Source: DATDRQ01 sp035291645 (GTDB lineage: Bacteria; Chloroflexota; Anaerolineae; Anaerolineales; UBA4823). Taken from it: 10,166 bases of DNA. Position 1 is the stretch's first letter. Each line of letters opens with the position of its first letter. Of this stretch, positions 5,226-10,166 are shown one piece after another. Location of the stretch: positions 1 through 10,166 of the forward strand of contig DATDRQ010000391.1 in NCBI GenBank assembly GCA_035291645.1, written 5' to 3'. Under the pieces are notes generated by a model. It worked only from the letters and a program-made list of their open reading frames with translations. It was not told where the DNA came from and did not search any database. Position numbers and translations under genes: made by a program.

Positions 5226-7169
5226 ATGACGATCTCGGACGATAAAATCGGGACCTCGGTTCAGGTCCGCACCGCCGGGGATAAAGTCGATCGCTCCTGG
5301 CGTAACTGGCTGATCGGGCGGCCTTTGCCCACCGCCGATGCACCCCACCAGACGATCGGGAAAGCTGTGGGGCTGGCTGTCTTTGCTTCGGATGCACTCT
5401 CCTCCACCGCCTATGCGACCCAGGAAATCATGGTCATCCTGGCTGCGGCGGGCACCATCGCCTTTGGGTATGTCTTCCCCATCTCGATCGCCATCGTCTT
5501 TCTGCTTGCGATCGTCACCATCTCGTACGAGCAGACCATCCACGCCTACCCGGGAGGAGGCGGTGCGTATATCGTCGCCCGGGATAACCTGGGCGAGCTC
5601 CCCGCGCAAACCGCCGGGGCCGCTCTGCTCACCGATTACATCCTGACCGTCGCCGTTTCGGTCTCCTCCGGCGTCGCTCAGATTGGCTCCGCATTCCCGG
5701 CTCTCTACCAATACCGGGTCTGGATCGCCGTCGCCATGGTGCTGCTGATCATGCTGGTCAACCTGCGCGGGGTGCGCGAATCCGGGTCTATCTTCGCCGT
5801 TCCAACCTATTTCTTTGTTGCGACCATGTTCCTGACGGTGGGGATCGGCTTGCTGCGCTATTTCTCCGGTACGCTCGGCAGCGTGGTGGATCCTCCCGAG
5901 CTCGAAGTGACCGGCGTCCTGGTCGCCATCACCCCCTTCCTGATCCTGCACGCCTTCTCCAGCGGCACGGCTGCCCTGACCGGGGTAGAGGCGATCTCGA
6001 ACGGGATCACCGCCTTTCGTGAGCCACGCAGTCGCAACGCCGGGATCACCTTGATCTTTATGTCCTTGATCCTGGGCGCCCTGTTCCTGAGCATCTCCTT
6101 CCTGGCGAGCCAGATCGGGGCGATCCCCTCCGAGGCAGAAACCGTTATTTCGCAGCTGACTCGCACCATTTTCAACGGGCGCGGCCTGCTCTACCTGATC
6201 ACGATCGCCGCCACCACCGTGATCCTGATCATGGCGGCGAACACAGCCTTTGCCGATTTCCCCCGCCTCAGCGCCTTGCACGCCGGGGACGGGTTCCTTC
6301 CCCGTCAGCTGACCTACAAGGGCAGCCGGCTGGTTTATTCGCGCGGCATCGTGACCCTATCGTTGATCGCTTCCTTGCTGATTATCCTCTTTCAGGCAAG
6401 CGTCTCCCGGTTAATTCCGCTCTATGCAATTGGGGTGTTCCTTTCTTTTACCCTATCGCAGGCCGGTATGGCTGTGCGTTGGTGGAAGATCGGTCATCTT
6501 GCTCCAGGCCAGGAGATTAAAGAGCCTGGCTCTGTCTTGCGGTATGAAACCGGCTGGTCTTATAAGATGGTAATCAACGGCTTCGGATCAGTCTTGACCT
6601 TCATCGTTATGTTGGTTTTTGCCGTAACGAAGTTTAATGATGGCGCCTGGATCGTCCTGATCCTTACCCCATTGCTCGTCGCCATATTCTTCGCCATTCA
6701 CCGCCACTACCGCGGCCTGGCAAAGAAGTTATCCTTAGAAAACTACGGCACACCGACCCGCATCGGTCGCCACCGCGTGATCATCCCCATCAGCGGGGTA
6801 CACCGTGGTTCTCTCGCCGCCCTGAATTACGCCCGCGCCCTTTCGGTCGATGTCACCGCCGTGCACGTCTCGATCGACGAAGAAGAGGCAAATCGCCTTC
6901 GCCAGAAGTGGGAAACCTGGGGAAGCGGGGTCCGCCTGGTAATCCTTGATTCGCCTTACCGCCTGCTGGTGGAACCCCTGCTTCAGTATATCGAGAAGAT
7001 CGCCGAACAACGCCAGCCTGGCGAGATCATCACCATCGTCGTTCCAGAATTCGTCCCGGCTCATTGGTACCATAATCTTCTCCATACACAGACTGCAATC
7101 TGGTTGCGACTGGCTTTGATGTTCAAGCGCGGGATAATGATCACCAGCGTGCCTTACCAGGTTGAATAA
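5226..7169 (+). CDS. kimA: KimA-like high-affinity K+/H+ symporter (APC superfamily, KUP-like)
   Basis: A 647-residue membrane transporter whose pattern matches B. subtilis KimA (YdaO) along most of its length rather than ordinary amino acid permeases. The membrane domain covers about residues 45-490 with roughly 12 segments, beginning after RNWLIGRPL. From memory of KimA, its K+-binding residues have equivalents here: D56 and Y63 in FASDALSSTAYAT, D137-Y138-T141-S145 in TDYILTVAVS, T252 and E255 in LTGVEA, and Y400 in PLYAIGVFLSF, with the same internal spacings. The motif HAYPGGGGAYIV is also typical. The cytoplasmic C-terminal region (about 495-647, starting HRVIIPISGVHRG near 516) resembles the USP-like regulatory domain of KimA. 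The SD GAGGA at 5215-5219 supports the start. Two RCK genes follow, strengthening a K+ role. An amino acid substrate is less likely but not excluded. Confidence 0.85.
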   Translation: MTISDDKIGTSVQVRTAGDKVDRSWRNWLIGRPLPTADAPHQTIGKAVGLAVFASDALSSTAYATQEIMVILAAAGTIAFGYVFPISIAIVFLLAIVTISYEQTIHAYPGGGGAYIVARDNLGELPAQTAGAALLTDYILTVAVSVSSGVAQIGSAFPALYQYRVWIAVAMVLLIMLVNLRGVRESGSIFAVPTYFFVATMFLTVGIGLLRYFSGTLGSVVDPPELEVTGVLVAITPFLILHAFSSGTAALTGVEAISNGITAFREPRSRNAGITLIFMSLILGALFLSISFLASQIGAIPSEAETVISQLTRTIFNGRGLLYLITIAATTVILIMAANTAFADFPRLSALHAGDGFLPRQLTYKGSRLVYSRGIVTLSLIASLLIILFQASVSRLIPLYAIGVFLSFTLSQAGMAVRWWKIGHLAPGQEIKEPGSVLRYETGWSYKMVINGFGSVLTFIVMLVFAVTKFNDGAWIVLILTPLLVAIFFAIHRHYRGLAKKLSLENYGTPTRIGRHRVIIPISGVHRGSLAALNYARALSVDVTAVHVSIDEEEANRLRQKWETWGSGVRLVILDSPYRLLVEPLLQYIEKIAEQRQPGEIITIVVPEFVPAHWYHNLLHTQTAIWLRLALMFKRGIMITSVPYQVE

Positions 7170-7196
7170 GTTGGGCTCGGTTACCGGGTTACGCAG

Positions 7197-7242
7197 GCTT
7201 GCGCGCAAGCGAGCTTGCGCGCAAGCTCACTTGCGCGCAAGC
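7197..7242. repeat. Three tandem CTTGCGCGCAAG palindromes at 16-bp period
   Basis: The perfect 12-bp palindrome CTTGCGCGCAAG occurs at 7198-7209, 7214-7225 and 7230-7241. Copies one and two extend to 14 bp (GCTTGCGCGCAAGC), and copy two to 18 bp with its flanks GAG...CTC. The 2-base spacers (GA, TC) give an exact period of 16, about one and a half helical turns. The array lies 27 bases after the KimA-like stop and 44 bases before the first RCK start. Possible roles are a cooperative operator, an RNA element with alternative hairpins between copies, or a repeat with no function. The TGCGCGCA core alternates purine and pyrimidine. Confidence 0.85.
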
Positions 7243-7286
7243 ACGGATTCGAAGACCGTCGTATCAAAATGGAGGCCGGTGAAATT

Positions 7287-7946
7287 ATGAATATCATCAT
7301 TGTCGGCTGCGGCCGGCTCGGCGCAGAACTGGCTTACCGGGTTTTCCAGCAGGGGAACCAGGTAGCCGTGATTGACCGGACCGCTTCCTCATTCAACAAC
7401 CTGCCTCCCGGTTTTCACGGGCGCACCATCGAAGGGGAAGCATTGAACCGGGAGGTACTCGTGCGGGCAGGTATAGGACAGGCCGACGGTCTGGCCGCAG
7501 TCACCAATTCCGATTCACTCAACGCGGTAGTCGCCCACGCCGCTCGTACCGTATTCCAGATGCGCCATGTATACGTTCGCAACTATGACCAGCGTTGGCG
7601 ACCGCTGCACGAGGCTTTTGGCCTGCAAGTGGTTAGTTCCAGTTCCTGGGGTGCCCAACGCATCGAAGAACTGCTCTATCACGGCGATCTCCGCACGGTC
7701 TTCTCGGCTGGAAATGGGGAGGTCGAAATCTACGAATTCCTCGTGCCCGACGCCTGGATTGGGCGGCGGGTGGGCGAGCTGCTCTCGGGGGTGGAGGCGG
7801 TGCCGGTCGCCCTGACCCGCGCCGGGCGGTCATTCCTGCCTGGTATGGATTCCGAATTTGTGGAAGATGACCTGCTCAACCTCAGCGCGACTCTGGCAGG
7901 TATTCAGCTCGTCCGCCAGCGCATCATGCAGAAAAAGGAGGCCTAG
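7287..7946 (+). CDS. RCK-domain potassium regulator, first of pair (TrkA/KtrA-like)
   Basis: A 219-residue cytosolic protein with a single RCK unit, the regulatory type that binds NAD(H) or ATP and gates Trk/Ktr potassium systems. The N-terminal Rossmann fold (about 1-125) starts NIIIVGCGRLG, with the GxGxxG loop at residues 7-12 and acidic D30 at the end of strand 2 (AVIDR), which favours NAD-type binding. GEALNREVLVRAGI and AVTNSDSLNAVVAHAAR follow the TrkA-N pattern. A C-terminal TrkA_C-like domain is at about 135-210. ATG 7287 is chosen because the Rossmann strand begins there; GGAGG (7271-7275) lies 11 bases upstream, and an ATG at 7269 is an alternative. It lies downstream of the KimA-like gene and next to a second RCK gene, separated by one base. 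Confidence 0.9.
   Translation: MNIIIVGCGRLGAELAYRVFQQGNQVAVIDRTASSFNNLPPGFHGRTIEGEALNREVLVRAGIGQADGLAAVTNSDSLNAVVAHAARTVFQMRHVYVRNYDQRWRPLHEAFGLQVVSSSSWGAQRIEELLYHGDLRTVFSAGNGEVEIYEFLVPDAWIGRRVGELLSGVEAVPVALTRAGRSFLPGMDSEFVEDDLLNLSATLAGIQLVRQRIMQKKEA
7935..7941 (+). promoter_or_regulatory. Ribosome binding site of the second RCK gene
   Basis: AAGGAGG lies inside the last codons of the first RCK gene, 6 bases before ATG 7948. The stop TAG (7944-7946) and the next ATG are separated by one base, so the two genes should be co-translated in similar amounts, as expected if their products assemble together. Confidence 0.75.
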
Positions 7947-7947
7947 C

Positions 7948-8658
7948 ATGCTCGTCGTCATCGCCGGCGGAGGCCGCACGGGCACCCACCTCGCTACGCT
8001 TTTATTAGGCCAAAATCACGCGGTCCACCTGATCGAGCACCGTCCGGAAGTCCTTAGCCGGCTACACCGCGAACTTCCCACCGAGTCTATCTTTGAAGGG
8101 CACACAACAGACCTGGCGACGCTCGAACTGGCCGGTATTCGCCAGGCCCAGGTGCTGGCTGCCTGCACCCCAAGTGATGAGGATAACCTGGCGGCCTGCT
8201 TCCTGGCACGTACCCGGTATGGCGTACCGCGCACGATTGCTCGCATCAATAACCCCCGCAACGCCTGGTTGTTTAACGGAAACTTCCACGTCGATGTATC
8301 CCTTAACCAGGCCGAGATCCTTTCCAGTATGATCGAAGAAGAGATGTCGCTGGGAGATATGATGACCCTGTTGAAACTGCGCCGGGGGGAATACTCGCTG
8401 GTCGAGGAGAAAATCCCGCCGGGCGCCAAGGCGGTCGGAGTCGCCATCAAAGACCTGGCGCTGCCCGAGGAATGCATCATCGCCGGGGTCATCCGGCACG
8501 GCAAGGTGATCTTGCCGCGCGGCATCACCAGCCTGGAGGAGGGCGATGAGATCCTGGCGATCACCGACCGGGAAGGCGCAGAGAAGCTGGCGGCCCTGTT
8601 CCAGCCTGCCGCCAGTGAAAGCGGCGAACCGCTCGGACCGGCGCAGCGCGGAGATTGA
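7948..8658 (+). CDS. RCK-domain potassium regulator, second of pair (TrkA/KtrA-like)
   Basis: A 236-residue cytosolic RCK protein. The Rossmann domain begins MLVVIAGGGRTG, with the glycine loop at residues 7-12 and acidic E30 at the strand 2 end (LIEHRPE), where the first RCK protein has D30. TTDLATLELAGI and AACTPSDEDNLAACFLAR continue the TrkA-N pattern. A canonical TrkA_C domain at about 145-222 contains LRRGEYSLVEEKIPPGAKAV, LPRGITSLEEGDEIL and a final amphipathic helix; a short Gly/Pro-containing tail follows. ATG 7948 is preceded by AAGGAGG, while upstream in-frame starts lie inside the preceding gene. The pair may form a mixed ring of the kind known for RCK proteins. No TrkH/KtrB pore gene is present in the window, so the partner is either the KimA-like protein or a channel encoded elsewhere. 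Confidence 0.9.
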   Translation: MLVVIAGGGRTGTHLATLLLGQNHAVHLIEHRPEVLSRLHRELPTESIFEGHTTDLATLELAGIRQAQVLAACTPSDEDNLAACFLARTRYGVPRTIARINNPRNAWLFNGNFHVDVSLNQAEILSSMIEEEMSLGDMMTLLKLRRGEYSLVEEKIPPGAKAVGVAIKDLALPEECIIAGVIRHGKVILPRGITSLEEGDEILAITDREGAEKLAALFQPAASESGEPLGPAQRGD

Positions 8659-8744
8659 TCCGGAAAAACTGGCTCATTGTGAATCGCCGTGATTAAGTCA
8701 CATAAAGTTGTCAGGTGATCTCTTCCCGCCAACGATCCAGGGTC

Positions 8745-9380
8745 TTACGGGATGAAGTGCGCGGTCTCCAGCAGAGTTGTCTCTACTCCATCCGTGATGC
8801 CCACCAGGACGAAGGTCATCTCTTGACCCCATTCGCCGTCTTTGCGGACCGCAACCAGGTGATAGGGCAAAGTAACCAGGGTCCCTACCTCTTCGTTCTC
8901 CTTAAACGGGCCAGGGAGCTCGGCGCGGACGATCACGCGGTCCCCCTGCTGGAGTATATCTGTAACCGTCACCTGATCCGTCCTGACGGCATCTTCGCCT
9001 TCGAGGACCAGGATGGCAAAAGAATTCTCGTAATCGAAATCGAGAAGGCGGTCCGCCAATTCTTTCACGCTGGTGAACTCTCCCTGCTCCTCGAAGTCCT
9101 GAGGCCTTGCGAAGATACGCAGATCCGGCTTTTTGAATTTTTCTGCAATTAAACTATTATCTGTGATCGTCCTCTCAAGGGACATCCATGACAATTCCTG
9201 CGATTGTATCTCCTCAACAGGAGTGGCCGAATAATCAGGGGGCATGACCACCCCGGTTACGACCGGCAATGCTGGCGTGTTTGTCCCCTCACAGCTCGAC
9301 AGGGCAAACGACACCAACACCAGACAGGCTGCCCCGACGAACCAATTATGAAGGATTCTCAGCCTTCTCATCTGAGCCAT
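8745..9380 (-). CDS. Predicted lipoprotein, possibly with a PrcB-like C-terminal domain
   Basis: A 211-residue exported protein. A basic n-region (MRRLRIL) and hydrophobic stretch end in a lipobox LSSC with the modified cysteine at C30, so it should be lipid-anchored on the outer face of the cytoplasmic membrane. A Thr/Pro-rich linker follows (about 31-55), then a soluble domain. The segment at about 100-180 (SFAILVLEG, VTVTDILQQGDRVIVRAELPGP, TLPYHLVAVRK) has the strand order and PYHLV motif of PrcB C-terminal domains; this is pattern memory and weak. The start could be ATG 9380, ATG 9371 (MRRLRIL) or TTG 9410; none has a strong SD. It lies 39 bases after the stop of the modular secreted protein on the same strand and is convergent with the second RCK gene. 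Confidence 0.75.
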   Translation of the reverse strand: MAQMRRLRILHNWFVGAACLVLVSFALSSCEGTNTPALPVVTGVVMPPDYSATPVEEIQSQELSWMSLERTITDNSLIAEKFKKPDLRIFARPQDFEEQGEFTSVKELADRLLDFDYENSFAILVLEGEDAVRTDQVTVTDILQQGDRVIVRAELPGPFKENEEVGTLVTLPYHLVAVRKDGEWGQEMTFVLVGITDGVETTLLETAHFIP

Positions 9381-9393
9381 CCCCAAATAGCAT

Positions 9394-9423
9394 ACTATAC
9401 AAATACGCAATCCATTCTCTTAA
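9394..9423 (-). promoter_or_regulatory. Possible minus-strand promoter before the lipoprotein gene
   Basis: Read on the minus strand, TTAAGA (9418-9423) and TATAGT (9394-9399) are 18 bases apart and match the -35 and -10 consensus at 4 and 5 of 6 positions. The -35 overlaps the stop codon of the upstream gene. The lipoprotein may therefore have its own promoter as well as read-through from upstream. A second box, TATGCT, lies 8 bases before ATG 9380. Confidence 0.25.
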
Positions 9424-10166
9424 GGGTAAATAATGATCTTGTCGACGTCCACGTAGTAATCGCTGGACTGTGAATTCTTCATCCCGGATACCGAGACGTG
9501 GAAGGTGTGCGCCCCGGCTCCCAGGTTGCTGTAAGCGCTGCACACCTGCCACTGGATGGTCGGGGAGTAAAGGTCCAGGAAACCTTTGTGGACTCCGTCG
9601 ATGGTGATGGCGGCTTTGCCGCGATTGTAGGCTTTCGTGTAACAATAGTCCACCCGGCTGCCATTGAAAGTGATCCGCACGGCATCCTCGCTGATGTTGG
9701 ACCAGCTCAGCGTGCCACCATAGGCCGATGGCCAGCCAGATTGTTGGGTCCAGTTGCCGATGTACCACAGTTTGGACTCATTGTCGTCATAGGTGCCGGA
9801 AGCTGCGAGAGGTACATCCAAGGTTAAATTATCCAGGTCAATGTATCCCGAAGAATTGACCCGGATTTCTATGGTATGGTCATCTGGGGTCAGGGACCAG
9901 GTCTTCACCACCTGCCAGCGAGTGGTCGAGGCGTTATCGTCGGTCGTTCCCGCGGGGTTGCCATCGATATATATGTCTGCGGTGCCGCGGTTGTAGGCCA
10001 TATTGTACACCCGGTGGAACTGGCTGCCGGCAAAATTGAACAGGTAGGAGCTGCCTGCCTGGTTGGAATAACTGTGCGTGTTCTGCCAAGATCTTGGCCA
10101 GCCTGTGCTGTGAGTCCAGTTACCATTGTAAAAGATGGTTCCGAAAGTGTCATCGAAGATATCAGC
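9420..10166 (-). CDS. Modular secreted or surface protein with tandem beta-sandwich repeats (5' end outside window)
   Basis: The visible C-terminal 248 residues are open to the window edge with no stop, so the gene starts outside. Two tandem modules with a period of 122 residues are seen (visible residues about 4-117 and 126-248). Both contain GNWT followed by SGWP or STGWP, a Ser/Tyr/Trp-rich strand ending in SN, the signature AYNRGxAxIxIDG (NRG at 59-61 and 181-183), a WQV strand, an HTIEIRV or HTFHVSV strand, and a final Y(I/V)D(L/V)D strand. This resembles galactose-binding-like or carbohydrate-binding jelly-roll repeats found in secreted proteins of Anaerolineae; binding to glycans is inference. 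The second module alone has two cysteines (in DYCY and WQVCS) that could form a disulfide. The protein ends directly after the last strand (KIIIYP), with no sorting signal or membrane anchor at the C-terminus. Confidence 0.8.
   Translation of the reverse strand, partial: ADIFDDTFGTIFYNGNWTHSTGWPRSWQNTHSYSNQAGSSYLFNFAGSQFHRVYNMAYNRGTADIYIDGNPAGTTDDNASTTRWQVVKTWSLTPDDHTIEIRVNSSGYIDLDNLTLDVPLAASGTYDDNESKLWYIGNWTQQSGWPSAYGGTLSWSNISEDAVRITFNGSRVDYCYTKAYNRGKAAITIDGVHKGFLDLYSPTIQWQVCSAYSNLGAGAHTFHVSVSGMKNSQSSDYYVDVDKIIIYP

Noticed and set aside
5178..6281. Long open frame on the minus strand (367 codons) opposite the KimA-like gene
   Set aside because: Its product is a monotonous Gly/Asp/Gln-rich string without any fold or motif, as expected from the antisense of a high-GC membrane protein gene. 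The plus-strand protein matches a known family over its full length.
7197..7242. CRISPR-like array
   Set aside because: Units are 12-14 bp palindromes with 2-base spacers; there are no unique 30-base spacers and no cas genes.
8689..8701. Imperfect palindrome GTGATTAAGTCAC in the convergent gap
   Set aside because: A short single copy between two gene ends, where an operator is not expected. It is too small, and lacks a T-run, to be a terminator. Nothing else clear is seen in 8659-8744.
8016..8732. Minus-strand frame of 238 codons opposite the second RCK gene
   Set aside because: Ser/Arg-rich composition typical of an antisense shadow; the plus strand encodes a complete RCK protein.

Overview
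The window looks like chromosomal DNA of a moderately GC-rich, free-living bacterium. The best guess is a member of the Chloroflexota (Anaerolineae-like). This rests on the gene mix (KimA-like permease beside RCK proteins, S41 peptidase, tandem secreted beta-sandwich modules with an NRG...IDG signature) and on two TATAAT boxes placed so close to start codons that leaderless transcripts are expected. The taxonomic call is inference; no rRNA or phylogenetic marker is present.

Layout. Positions 89-1861 (+) hold a tight three-gene cluster: a HAD-type pyrimidine 5'-nucleotidase, a small single-pass membrane protein and a GctA-like CoA-transferase alpha subunit whose start overlaps the preceding stop (ATGA). 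No beta subunit follows. Instead the next intergenic region carries a 94-bp near-perfect inverted repeat (1920-2013) that resembles a MITE, flanked by a possible 5-bp target duplication. Positions 2041-4032 (+) encode two envelope proteolysis genes: a membrane-anchored S41 (CtpA-type) serine peptidase with a PDZ domain, and a YugP-like membrane zinc metallopeptidase. A separately promoted, probably leaderless gene for a UPF0104/LPG-synthase-type membrane protein follows (4129-5127).

Positions 5226-8658 (+) form a potassium module: a KimA-like K+/H+ symporter with a cytoplasmic C-terminal domain, then two consecutive RCK (TrkA-type) regulators, with no TrkH/KtrB pore subunit in the window. Between the transporter and the first RCK gene lie three copies of the 12-bp palindrome CTTGCGCGCAAG at an exact 16-bp period. 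Transporter, palindrome array and paired RCK genes are the most interesting part of the window: RCK proteins normally gate Trk/Ktr channels, and their placement here suggests they may serve a KimA-type carrier.

The right end (8745-10166) is on the minus strand. A large secreted or surface protein runs off the window; its visible end is two tandem ~122-residue beta-sandwich-like modules. Next to it is a lipoprotein with weak resemblance to PrcB C-terminal domains. The convergent gap 8659-8744 shows no clear terminator.
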